A DNA stretch of 37,139 nucleotides from an uncultured Bacteroidales bacterium (GTDB lineage: Bacteria > Bacteroidota > Bacteroidia > Bacteroidales > UBA932), in contig CAMFBM010000024.1 in assembly GCA_945948555.1 (NCBI GenBank), positions 1 to 37,139 of the forward strand, given 5' to 3'. Shown here one piece after another: positions 15,168 through 23,384 of the stretch. Position 1 is the stretch's first letter. Each line of letters begins with the position of its first letter. The translations under genes and the position numbers were made by a program. The notes under the pieces are model-generated. The model was not told where the DNA came from, did not search any database, and worked only from the letters and a program-made list of their open reading frames with translations.

Positions 15168-15980
15168 TTATTTGGGAAGATGAAAGACCTCGGAAATTTC
15201 ACGCATCTGTTCGCGGGTCATACCGTCAGGTTCGAAGCCCATATTCTTTGCGCTGATGTAAATCTGAGCGGCCTTGTTCAGGACGTCCACCTGGTCGAAG
15301 GCAGACATAACATCCGTGTCCACGGCGAATATTCCGTGTTTCTCCCACATCACAACGTCATAGTCGTCATCAATTGCCCTGATGGTTGCCTCGGCAAGTT
15401 CCACACTGCCTGCAAGCATATAAGGAACCATCCCCAGTCCCCTCGGACAGAATGCCTTGGTCTCGGGAATCATTGACCAGAGAAGGTTGGTCGCCACATC
15501 CTTTCCCATATAGTACTTGCTGTGGGTCAGTGCAACAAGCTCAATCGGATGGGTATGCAAGGATGCCTTGTAAGGTGAACCCTTGGCTATCAGATAGTTG
15601 TGAACACTCAGATGTGAGGGGAGTTCGGATGTAGGCATCACAGGATTGTCGGCCACTATCTCATAGTGTGCGCAGTCATCCTTGATTCTGATGATCGATC
15701 CGTTCGCCATAGGATTGCGGGCAAGGTCACGCATACGTTTCTGGGTTCCCTTGCAGTAGAACCAGCAGCCCTTCAGATGCGGAAGGGTCACTCCTATGGG
15801 AAGTTCCTGCGTGATTGCAGGAAGTGCCCTGATTTCATCAGTGATGTGTTCAGTGACATTCACGGTGATGTTTCCGCCGTTTCTTTCCGCCCAGCCTTTC
15901 ATCCAGAGGTAACCGGCGGCCTCGGCAACCTGCCAGACTGCTGCCGAGAGGGAATCGCTGTATTCGAGGATTGATTTCAT
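15168..15980 (-). CDS. rhaD: Rhamnulose-1-phosphate aldolase
   Basis: The 270-residue protein is a class II aldolase of the RhaD type: WAERNGGNITVNVTEH near the start, GTQKRMRDLA and SELPSHLSVHNYL, HTHPIELVALTHS with zinc ligands, and MWEKHGIFAVDTDVMSAFDQVDVLNKAAQIY. It splits L-rhamnulose 1-phosphate into dihydroxyacetone phosphate and L-lactaldehyde. The ATG at 15980 is chosen since the preceding 22 codons do not match the family and overlap the rhaB tail. It follows rhaB by 13 bases in one operon. No rhaA, transporter or AraC-type regulator lies in the window. Confidence 0.93.
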   Translation of the reverse strand: MKSILEYSDSLSAAVWQVAEAAGYLWMKGWAERNGGNITVNVTEHITDEIRALPAITQELPIGVTLPHLKGCWFYCKGTQKRMRDLARNPMANGSIIRIKDDCAHYEIVADNPVMPTSELPSHLSVHNYLIAKGSPYKASLHTHPIELVALTHSKYYMGKDVATNLLWSMIPETKAFCPRGLGMVPYMLAGSVELAEATIRAIDDDYDVVMWEKHGIFAVDTDVMSAFDQVDVLNKAAQIYISAKNMGFEPDGMTREQMREISEVFHLPK

Positions 15981-15993
15981 AGATATCTGATTT

Positions 15994-17466
15994 TTAATTG
16001 TTTCTATATTTTTTCTGAATATTGAGGAATATTGAATATTCATCATTACGCTCCACCTTCGGCTCGTAAACGGTCAACTCAACCGAGGCGGCGGAGATTT
16101 CTCTCAACCGGTCAAGTGTGTCAGCAAGACCGGCTGCCTTGGCCTGGATCAGGGCATTTCCCATCGCCGTACCTTCGACGGGACCGCATACTACGCGGAT
16201 TCCCAGACAGTCGGCAAGGTACTGCATCAGGAAGGCGTTCCTTGATCCTCCTCCAATGACATTGAGGGTTCTGATTGGCTCCGGAGCAACATTAGAGAGG
16301 GATTCTATGACCTGACGGCACCTGAGGGCAAGGCTTCGGAAAATGCAGCGGCAGTACTCGGCAGGTAATGCAGGAGGGACCTGGGAGGTCGCAAGGCAGT
16401 AGGAATCGATCGCACCGGTCATAGAAGCGGGATGCGCGAAACATTCGGCATCCGGGTCAATCACTCCGCCATAGTCCACTGTGTCCGCCAGGGCAACGAG
16501 CTCGCCTACTCCTTCCGGGGCATTCCTGAAGTCTCTGCGGGCCTGCTCGAAAATCCACATCCCACAAATATTCTTCAGGAAGCGCACTGTACCTTCCACT
16601 CCCCCTTCGTTGGTGAAATTCTCTCTGTAACTGAAATCATTTATGACAGGTTCCGGAGTCTCTATCCCGAGGAGAGACCAGGTTCCGCAACTGAGGTAGG
16701 CGAAATCCCGTCCCCTTGCAGGAACAGCCGCAACTGCCGACGCTGTGTCATGCCCGGCAACTGCTATTACCTTGACAGGACCAAGTCCCGTCTCCCTCTG
16801 AACCTGTTCCGAGAGGACTCCGATGACTTCCCCGGGAAAGACCAGTCTTCCGAACCGCTCACGGGAAAGGCCGAGAACGGAAAGGATGTCAGGATCGAAC
16901 TCCCTGTTGAAGGCATTGAGCATCTGGGAGGTAGAAGCGATGGTGTACTCGCAGACAGTTTCTCCGGTGAGCATAAAGGCAAGGGCATCCGGCATAAACA
17001 GAATCTTGTCGGCAGCCTCCAGGGCACTGCATCCTTCCGCTGACAGGGTGTCCAGATTGAACACCGTGTTGAAATTCATGAACTGTATGCCTGTCCTGGC
17101 ATAAAGGTCCCGCGGGGACATTTTTCGGAAAAATCGCTCCTGAGCACCGTCAGTATGGGAATCGCGATAACAGTAAGGCAGACCGAGAAGTTGTCCGTCC
17201 TTTCCGAAGAAAGCCACATCCACACCCCAGGTGTCAATTCCAATGGAGTCTATGCTGACTCCCTGTTCTGCGACCTTCCTGAGGCCTTTGAGTATTTCAT
17301 TGTACAAATGTGCGATGTTCCAGAACAAATGCCCCCCGAGAGGAATCATCGGATTTTCAAACCGGGTTACCTCGGTCATTTTCATTGATTTGCCATCAAA
17401 TCCGGCAAGTATCGTCCTGCCGCTCGTGGCTCCGAGGTCAACAGCGAAGAAATTGTGGTTTGTCAT
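15994..17466 (-). CDS. rhaB: Rhamnulokinase
   Basis: The 490-residue FGGY-family sugar kinase starts with FAVDLGATSGRTIL (first phosphate loop) and contains GIDTWGVDVAFFG with the catalytic Asp region, YCYRDSHTDGAQE, and GHDTASAVAAVPA. The C-terminal adenosine motif is NVIGGGSRNAFLMQYLAD with GPVEGTAMGNALIQA. It phosphorylates L-rhamnulose with ATP. It is the first gene of the rhaBD pair. A TATATTTG box lies 20 bases before the start. Confidence 0.93.
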   Translation of the reverse strand: MTNHNFFAVDLGATSGRTILAGFDGKSMKMTEVTRFENPMIPLGGHLFWNIAHLYNEILKGLRKVAEQGVSIDSIGIDTWGVDVAFFGKDGQLLGLPYCYRDSHTDGAQERFFRKMSPRDLYARTGIQFMNFNTVFNLDTLSAEGCSALEAADKILFMPDALAFMLTGETVCEYTIASTSQMLNAFNREFDPDILSVLGLSRERFGRLVFPGEVIGVLSEQVQRETGLGPVKVIAVAGHDTASAVAAVPARGRDFAYLSCGTWSLLGIETPEPVINDFSYRENFTNEGGVEGTVRFLKNICGMWIFEQARRDFRNAPEGVGELVALADTVDYGGVIDPDAECFAHPASMTGAIDSYCLATSQVPPALPAEYCRCIFRSLALRCRQVIESLSNVAPEPIRTLNVIGGGSRNAFLMQYLADCLGIRVVCGPVEGTAMGNALIQAKAAGLADTLDRLREISAASVELTVYEPKVERNDEYSIFLNIQKKYRNN

Positions 17467-17486
17467 CAGTTTCAGTGTTTAGTCCG

Positions 17487-17494
17487 CAAATATA
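17487..17494 (-). promoter_or_regulatory. Possible rhaBD -7 box
   Basis: TATATTTG on the minus strand fits TAnnTTTG, about 20 bases before the rhaB ATG. No -33 TTTG is visible at the right spacing, which would suit an activator-dependent promoter. Confidence 0.35.
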
Positions 17495-17525
17495 CATCAG
17501 AACTTGATTCGATGTACTTTGTTTT

Positions 17526-17801
17526 TTGCCAAACAGGCAATATATATTGTCATCAGTCGCCTTCGCACAGGATTTTCAGACAAAGACCATCAGACACGAC
17601 GGGATTGAAAGGGAGTACAGACTTTTCGTCCCGGACAGCATAGCTCCGGAAAGGAGTCTGGTGAAAGACCTGAATCTCAACAAGCTCAACTGCTTCCTCT
17701 GCGGAATGAGCAACGGAGGGGAAATGTGCTATCTGACTGCACTCCAAAGGCCGGAGGATGGGGAGAATACATTGCCGTCCCGATTGCCGTTAAGGAAATA
17801 T
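17526..17801 (+). pseudogene. Truncated PHB-depolymerase-like esterase relic
   Basis: The frame has the end of a signal peptide (SSVAFAQ), then FQTKTIRHDGIEREYRLFVPDS, the typical first strand of secreted esterases of the poly(3-hydroxybutyrate) depolymerase/LpqC group, then jumps to CGMSNGGEMCYLTALQRPE, the nucleophile elbow (GxSxG). About 70-90 residues expected between the two blocks, including the oxyanion loop, are absent, and the sequence after the elbow is lost. The frame runs on into the end of the GH3 gene on the other strand. It is a decayed fragment. Confidence 0.7.
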
Positions 17802-19490
17802 TTATTCCTCAATAATGGAATTGACCCATCTCTGGCGGCGTTTGTCCTGAAGCAGCATAACGAGTTTGAACTGACCGTCGCGAGCTCCTTCACGAAGACT
17901 GCGCTGCTTGATCAGATCGTAGGCATTCCGGCGCAGCACGTGTGATTTCGGGGCACCTAAGCGGTGGGACTCGCGCTTTGATTCATATTCAATGTTCATC
18001 GTCTTGAGTTTCTCATCCACTATTTCAGTGAACGTCTCAGCCTTGGCGCTGCGGATTCTCCTGTTGTCGAACTCGTAATAGAAATCATAGCAGGACTGCT
18101 CCGGGTCAGCGAAACCAATGAAGAAATTGACTTTCCACCCGGTTTTCTTCTCCGCTGCCCTGACGGCCTCAATGAACTGCTTCTCGTAGAGTTTCTCACC
18201 CGTAATGCTCACTATCCCATTGACTTTCTGCACCATATGGATTTTCGGAGTCTTGTGGTTCCAGCCGCCGACTTCGACAAGGTCGTTCATATTGTAGCGG
18301 TAAAGACCGGAAAGTGTCGTGACATAGATGCAGTAACGCTGCCCCTGCTCAAGCTCGTGAAGGCGGTAGAACCGCGGATCCGGCTTTTCAAGGTCGCACT
18401 CGCGGACAAACTCGTAATAGTGATAGTTCGGGAAGAGGGTCGAATCGATTCCCTCGTCAAGCACAAGTCCGAACCTGCATTCCGAAGCGAAGAAGCCCAG
18501 TTCCTGATAGCAGCAGCAATCCGGGAGTTGTTCCTGAACCTTTGCGGCGGCAATGGCAGTGTTTCCGCATTTCCAGGAAGAAATCAGCTGGAGGTCAGGC
18601 CACCAATGTTTCATCATCGGTTGTCCGTATTTTTCCTTCACACTTCTGAGAAATTCCGCCCTTGCGGGATCAGGCTTGATGAAGGCGGAAAGTTCCTTTC
18701 TGATTTCAGGTGCAATGTCGAACTTCTCCGAAAGAGTACCCTTCTCAATGTCCTCGATGTAGAGGTCGAAGAACTCTTCGGCATTGTGGACGAACTCGAG
18801 AATCGTAGAAGGGTTAGGGGCGACCATATATGTCACGCTGTGGGCTATTGCAAGTCTCATCATTGCGTAGTATCTCGCAGTGTAATCCTTGATTTCATAG
18901 ACAACCGGAGGGGTCACGAACCTCTTGCGGATGAAAGCCGGAAGTTCCCTTGCAGTGACACCGGACACGGAGCCGAAAATGGTCCCGTCCTCTGCATATC
19001 CTTCAATCACCTTTGCGACTGACACCATCAAACCTCCGGTGAGGAATTTCGGGCGGACGCAGCCGAAGTTGTCAAGCCAGATGTGCGACATTGCATTGTA
19101 CACGTCCCTCATATAGACATCCGAGATTGGAATCCACTTGGGCTCGGAAGTAGTGCCTGAAGTGGTGGCATACATCATCGGCTTTCCCGGAATGAGCACA
19201 TCCCTCTCCCCTTTCTTGTGGCGTTCAACATACGGTCTGAATGCTTCGAACTCCGCTGCAGGGACACTTTTCTCGTAGAGTCTGAAGAGTTGTTCTGCCT
19301 TGCGGGCCTTGCGGATGGAATTGAAATGATGTTCGCGGCCGAAAACGGTGTTGCCGGAAAGAGCCAGAATCCGTCGCAGAGTCCTCTCGGAAGCTCTTTT
19401 TGGATTCCTGGAGGCAATGTCCAGCGAAATCCTCGGGAGAAGAGACATCAGTCTCAGTCCCAGGTTGATAAGTTGGTAAGGTAAAGACAT
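17802..19490 (-). CDS. GH3 auxin-responsive family protein (acyl-adenylate enzyme)
   Basis: The 562-residue protein is a bacterial GH3-family member. The adenylate motif MYATTSGTTSEPKWIP lies near residue 102, SSWKCGN and YQELGFFASECRFG in the middle, and YRYNMNDLVEVGGW near residue 395. A C-terminal subdomain holds GIVSITGEKLYEKQ. GH3 enzymes activate an acid with ATP and couple it to an amine such as an amino acid. The bacterial role is not established. The start is the ATG at 19490; a GTG 21 bases upstream is the alternative. It is divergent from an acyltransferase gene, 120 bases between starts. Confidence 0.88.
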   Translation of the reverse strand: MSLPYQLINLGLRLMSLLPRISLDIASRNPKRASERTLRRILALSGNTVFGREHHFNSIRKARKAEQLFRLYEKSVPAAEFEAFRPYVERHKKGERDVLIPGKPMMYATTSGTTSEPKWIPISDVYMRDVYNAMSHIWLDNFGCVRPKFLTGGLMVSVAKVIEGYAEDGTIFGSVSGVTARELPAFIRKRFVTPPVVYEIKDYTARYYAMMRLAIAHSVTYMVAPNPSTILEFVHNAEEFFDLYIEDIEKGTLSEKFDIAPEIRKELSAFIKPDPARAEFLRSVKEKYGQPMMKHWWPDLQLISSWKCGNTAIAAAKVQEQLPDCCCYQELGFFASECRFGLVLDEGIDSTLFPNYHYYEFVRECDLEKPDPRFYRLHELEQGQRYCIYVTTLSGLYRYNMNDLVEVGGWNHKTPKIHMVQKVNGIVSITGEKLYEKQFIEAVRAAEKKTGWKVNFFIGFADPEQSCYDFYYEFDNRRIRSAKAETFTEIVDEKLKTMNIEYESKRESHRLGAPKSHVLRRNAYDLIKQRSLREGARDGQFKLVMLLQDKRRQRWVNSIIEE

Positions 19491-19542
19491 CTGTTTAGGT
19501 TCCAGGTACACAATTTTTCCTTTTTGGAAAAATAAATGGCCA

Positions 19543-19550
19543 CAAAGATA
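19543..19550 (-). promoter_or_regulatory. Possible GH3 -7 box
   Basis: TATCTTTG on the minus strand matches TAnnTTTG, 53 bases before the GH3 ATG. A TTTG lies about 23 bases further up, slightly too far. Confidence 0.4.
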
Positions 19551-19560
19551 AAAAATATTG

Positions 19561-19568
19561 TAATTTTG
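19561..19568 (+). promoter_or_regulatory. Possible acyltransferase -7 box
   Basis: TAATTTTG matches TAnnTTTG, 43 bases before the ATG at 19611. The two divergent boxes here are only 10 bases apart, so the promoters would overlap. Confidence 0.35.
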
Positions 19569-19610
19569 TCAGGCAAAAAACAAAAGATATTCTGAAATAT
19601 ATACTAATCT

Positions 19611-20462
19611 ATGGGAAAAGGAACAGACAATCTGAGATATTCGATGATGGAAGTCGAGGAAGGTACATATCTCCCTGAAGAAGACATAGAATATCCGGAA
19701 CAGGATGGCTCACAACGTATTCTTAAAATAAAATACACTTCTGACAGAATTGCTTTCGACGAAACCTATCCTTATCTGGATGACAGTTTTCACTACAAAC
19801 TCAACCGTTTTGCGAACAACTGGCTGCTGTATCACGTCGTTATGCCACTCAACCGGCTGAGGTTCGGTGTCAGGTTCGAAGGCAAGAAAAGGCTCAAGGG
19901 ATATAAAAAACTGTTCAGAAACGGGGCTATGACAGTCTGCAACCACGTTTACAGATGGGATATGGTCTGCGTCTTCGACGCGATGAAGTTCCGAAAGATG
20001 TGGTTTCCGATATATGGAGAACATCTGATGGGGAATGATTCCTGGTTTATGAGATATGCAGGAGGTATTCCAGTCGCGCAGACAAGAGGAGGGATGAAGG
20101 CTTTCAATGAGGCTTTTGACGAGTTGCACAGGCGCAGACAGTGGCTTCACGTCTTTCCGGAAGCCAGCAGCTGGAGATATTATGTTCCTGTCAGGCCGTT
20201 CCAGAAAGGAGCATTCACGATGGCCTACAAATATGACATCCCCGTGATTCCCTGCGTGATTACCTATCGTCCAAGAACCGGCCTATACAGGCTGACCGGA
20301 AAGAAGAATACTCCTCTGATGACCCTGCACATCGGCACTCCGGTCATTCCTGACACCTCCAGACCACGCAAGGAAGAGGTCTCAAGGCTGCTTCGGGAAT
20401 CCCATTCGCAGATGGTCAATATGGCAGGAATCCTCAAAAATCCTTGGCCTGCCGAGGCTTGA
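19611..20462 (+). CDS. Lysophospholipid acyltransferase (PlsC-like)
   Basis: The 283-residue protein shows the acyltransferase motifs HX4D at His112-Asp117 (CNHVYRWDM), GGIPVAQ near 151-157, a FPEASSW block at 182-188 in place of FPEGTR, and VIPCVITYRP. These match glycerol-phosphate or lysophospholipid acyltransferases. A 60-residue N-terminal acidic extension precedes the catalytic part. A short hydrophobic patch (WLLYHVVMPL) could anchor it to the inner membrane. The acyl acceptor is unknown. It is divergent from GH3, itself a carboxylate-activating enzyme. Confidence 0.85.
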   Translation: MGKGTDNLRYSMMEVEEGTYLPEEDIEYPEQDGSQRILKIKYTSDRIAFDETYPYLDDSFHYKLNRFANNWLLYHVVMPLNRLRFGVRFEGKKRLKGYKKLFRNGAMTVCNHVYRWDMVCVFDAMKFRKMWFPIYGEHLMGNDSWFMRYAGGIPVAQTRGGMKAFNEAFDELHRRRQWLHVFPEASSWRYYVPVRPFQKGAFTMAYKYDIPVIPCVITYRPRTGLYRLTGKKNTPLMTLHIGTPVIPDTSRPRKEEVSRLLRESHSQMVNMAGILKNPWPAEA

Positions 20463-20486
20463 GGCCATTATTTGAAGATTCCCGAA

Positions 20487-21392
20487 CTACCAGTTACCTA
20501 AAGTGTCATCCTCCCTGCCGAAAGTACAGTCCATTCCGGGTGTCCACTTGAACTTGTAGATGCTGTAGTTCTTGTAGGGGCCTCTGAAGATCAGAGGACC
20601 ATCGAAACTTGCAAGGGCGGTGTAATAGGTGTGGCCGTCTTCAAACAGGGTATGGCTGGTTCCGTCTCCGACCCCGTCATTGTTGTGGGCATACATCCCG
20701 TAGAAAACATTTGCCTCTCCACTCTCCTGCAAAGTCTTGAGACGTTCGATGAAATAGTCTCCCGGAGTCGTGACTTTCAGGACATCTTTCAGGTACAGAC
20801 TGTCGGCAGTCTCCCCAACCCAGGGCAGGAAGAAATTCAGCTGCCCCTCTGAGTTTAGAGGATAGACATAGTCCCAGGTACCGTTGATGCGGTACTCGAA
20901 ATGAACTTCTATTTCGCTGGTAGCCTTTGTCCTGATTGTTTCAAGGACAAGATTCCCGCACGGGGCATTGGTCTTCGGGTCCACAACGAATCCATAGACC
21001 CAGTAATCGGTGTCGGGTTCGAGGTCATTGAAAAAATAATCCTGCTCGACATACTGGAGGCTGTGACTGGAGAACTCCGCTATGTGGGGCTCCCCTTTCA
21101 GGAGATGGTCATATCTCCAGTTGATGTAATTCTTGTAGGCATAGTCAAGAGACAATGTCTTGAACTGTTTCTCAATGCTGAAAGGATCCACACCCTCACG
21201 CACCTTCTCCGCGGCAATGTAGAAATATGCATCCTTGTCCGTTCGGAAATATGCCTCGCAGAAGCCTGCGCTGACCTGCCTGATTTCCATATTGAGATTT
21301 ACATCCTTTGTCTTGTAAACAGCCTCGGTAGAGCAGGCTGCAACGAGAAGGATCGCAAGTGGGACAATAGGGATAATTCTCTTCATAGTCAT
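20487..21392 (-). CDS. Exported lipoprotein, unknown function
   Basis: The 301-residue protein has a lipoprotein signal (IPIVPLAILLVAAC, lipidated Cys at residue 20), so it is likely an outer-membrane lipoprotein. The middle part (DYFFNDLEPDTDYWVYGFVVD) resembles a fibronectin type III-like strand, followed by a region rich in aromatic residues. No enzyme motif is seen. It overlaps the hydrolase stop upstream by four bases (ATGA), which sets the ATG at 21392 and implies coupling; an ATG two codons later is possible. Confidence 0.7.
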   Translation of the reverse strand: MTMKRIIPIVPLAILLVAACSTEAVYKTKDVNLNMEIRQVSAGFCEAYFRTDKDAYFYIAAEKVREGVDPFSIEKQFKTLSLDYAYKNYINWRYDHLLKGEPHIAEFSSHSLQYVEQDYFFNDLEPDTDYWVYGFVVDPKTNAPCGNLVLETIRTKATSEIEVHFEYRINGTWDYVYPLNSEGQLNFFLPWVGETADSLYLKDVLKVTTPGDYFIERLKTLQESGEANVFYGMYAHNNDGVGDGTSHTLFEDGHTYYTALASFDGPLIFRGPYKNYSIYKFKWTPGMDCTFGREDDTLGNW

Positions 21393-22651
21393 TCTCCTTC
21401 TTCCTTAAGCCAGGTCTTTACAGAAAGGATGAACCTCAGGGCACCCTTGATGTGTGAACCGTAGTAACCGAAATTGTACTGGATGTTCGCATCAGTCCAT
21501 TTTGTCTTTGCCATGGAAGCATTGATGAACGGAACCACATCGTCATCCATCGAGTGAAACATATACACAGGTGCGGATGGCACCCAGTTCAGAGCAAGCA
21601 CGGAATTGGAACTCAATGCCTTGTACAATTCGGAGACCTCTTTGCTTGTTCTGTCGAGCCCTTTTTCCGTCAGGATATCACTGGTGTGGGTCGTGCCCAT
21701 CATTGTCTTCAGCTGGGCCACCGTGTAGGACTTGGAATTGATCCAACTGTCCAGGTTCTCCATAATCCAGGGCTGAAGGAAATCACTAATATTCAGGTCA
21801 ATGCCATTCCCGACAATCATTCCCTGAATGACCATCGGAATGGCTGCAGGAATGTTCACGTTGTCAGATTCAATGAAATTGTTGTAGGTAGCCCTCACAT
21901 CGTACGGTCCTCCGCCACAGAAGACCTGATGGACAAGGTCCTTACGGCCAATTACTTCCTCAATGAACCAAAGTGTCCCCATCGTGACCGCACCGCCCTG
22001 GGAATATCCCATCAGGTAAATGTCATCGTGCTGGGGAGCATATTCCGTGTCCTTGAGGAATTCTCTGACTGCATAGTACATAGTGTAGACATCAAAGGCC
22101 TGCTGCTGGAGCACCAGATAGGGATGCACCCTGTCTGAATCGATTCCGAAGCCCTCGTAGTCCGGGAAAATCATTGCATATCCCATATCTGCCAGAAGGC
22201 CCTCCAGCGGAAAGCAGTTCGATGGAGCCTCGAAATTGGCACCGATGGTGTAATGGCTGACGACTATGTATCTTTTCGGCTTACGGTTCTTCGGAAGGAG
22301 GATTTTGCCCGAAAGGGTTGTGGGCCGGGAAGTCCTCAGGTCAAAGGATTCGTAACTGCCGGCAACCTCGATTACCTTACCCTTGTTGTTGTAGTCCAGA
22401 AGGTCTGCAAGGACTGTAGTGATGGGAGTTGAAGTGGTCTTTGTGCCCGTGCCGGAAATCTCCTCCTGGTCAAAGTAACAGTCTTTAGGGAGGCCTCCAG
22501 ACAAATCGGTCACTTTCGAGGAAAAGACCTTGAAGGCATCGTGATTGGCTCCGTCCAGTTTGCTGAAATCCACAAAATCAATTTCACCACGCGAACAAGA
22601 TGAAATGGCGGCAGCCAGAATGAATCCCAGAATGAATTTCGATTGTTTCAT
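21389..22651 (-). CDS. Lipoprotein alpha/beta hydrolase (secretory-lipase-like)
   Basis: The 420-residue protein has a lipoprotein signal with Cys19 (AAAISSC). The alpha/beta hydrolase core shows VVSHYTIGAN, YAMIFPDYEGFG, and the nucleophile elbow GYSQGG with Ser217; the acid is probably in HSMDDDVVP and the His in YGSHIKGAL. The shape follows the secretory lipase (LIP) type. It likely acts on esters at the cell surface or periplasm; the substrate is unknown. It is second of a three-gene set with an outer-membrane barrel upstream (12 bases) and a lipoprotein downstream (4-base overlap). Confidence 0.8.
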   Translation of the reverse strand: MKQSKFILGFILAAAISSCSRGEIDFVDFSKLDGANHDAFKVFSSKVTDLSGGLPKDCYFDQEEISGTGTKTTSTPITTVLADLLDYNNKGKVIEVAGSYESFDLRTSRPTTLSGKILLPKNRKPKRYIVVSHYTIGANFEAPSNCFPLEGLLADMGYAMIFPDYEGFGIDSDRVHPYLVLQQQAFDVYTMYYAVREFLKDTEYAPQHDDIYLMGYSQGGAVTMGTLWFIEEVIGRKDLVHQVFCGGGPYDVRATYNNFIESDNVNIPAAIPMVIQGMIVGNGIDLNISDFLQPWIMENLDSWINSKSYTVAQLKTMMGTTHTSDILTEKGLDRTSKEVSELYKALSSNSVLALNWVPSAPVYMFHSMDDDVVPFINASMAKTKWTDANIQYNFGYYGSHIKGALRFILSVKTWLKEEGE

Positions 22652-22663
22652 ATTCCGTACCTC

Positions 22664-23335
22664 CTAAAATCTTATTCCTGCCCCGACGGACAGTATTTTT
22701 GAATTGCAGAGATAGACAGTATTTTTGTCCTTAAGGGCGTACAACCCACCGAGTTGCGCAAAGACGAACCATCTCCTTTCCCAATCCACGTCAATCCCTA
22801 CAAGCGCGATGTCAATCGCGGGAGCTACTGCCGTGTGCCGTCCCCGGTAGTCCGTCTCAGTCCCACCGTTGACGCATAGTCCCGCCCCGAAAGAAGTGTA
22901 GAGGCTGACATATTTCCTGTTGAGCCAGGTGAACCTGAGTTGCGGCATAACGACAAGATTCCAGAAATTGCTGTTCCTATCACGGTCAAGTTCCGTTCCC
23001 AAACCGTTCCTTGTGACATCATCCCAAAGGCAGGCCGAAATGTCAGCCATAGCCCCCAATCCGAACCAGCTGTTGACACGCCATTGGTATCCAAGGAACC
23101 AGTGCTGGGTGTAACGGTAATGTTCTTTGTACTGTTGTTCAAAGGTTTCCGGAAGATCATCAACTATATATGAAGGATTCTGCCAGACAAGGGACTCGAA
23201 CATCTGGTCTCCCCATCCGAGACGTAATTCGTGGCGCATCGTGTCCCTCTTTCCAGGCGTTTCGGCAAAGGCGGCATAAAACGGCATCGAGACAAGGAGG
23301 AGCACATGCAAAAATTTTTTCACTGAAAAAGTCAT
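22664..23335 (-). CDS. Outer-membrane beta-barrel protein, small
   Basis: The 223-residue product from the ATG at 23335 starts with MTFSVKKFLHVLLLVS and a signal peptide ending near AFAE. The rest alternates hydrophobic and polar residues (HELRLGWGDQMF, FWNLVVMPQLRFTWL, YVSLYTSFGAGL) and ends in the C-terminal Phe of barrel proteins (SVGAGIRF). About eight strands are likely. It leads the operon with the lipoprotein hydrolase. Function is unknown. Confidence 0.75.
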   Translation of the reverse strand: MTFSVKKFLHVLLLVSMPFYAAFAETPGKRDTMRHELRLGWGDQMFESLVWQNPSYIVDDLPETFEQQYKEHYRYTQHWFLGYQWRVNSWFGLGAMADISACLWDDVTRNGLGTELDRDRNSNFWNLVVMPQLRFTWLNRKYVSLYTSFGAGLCVNGGTETDYRGRHTAVAPAIDIALVGIDVDWERRWFVFAQLGGLYALKDKNTVYLCNSKILSVGAGIRF

Positions 23336-23384
23336 ATATCTTTCAAATTCATATATTCTTGCAAACATAGGTATTTTTTTGATG

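Noticed and set aside
18237..19022. 261-codon plus-strand frame opposite GH3
   Set aside because: A shadow of the GH3 gene, which has full family motifs.
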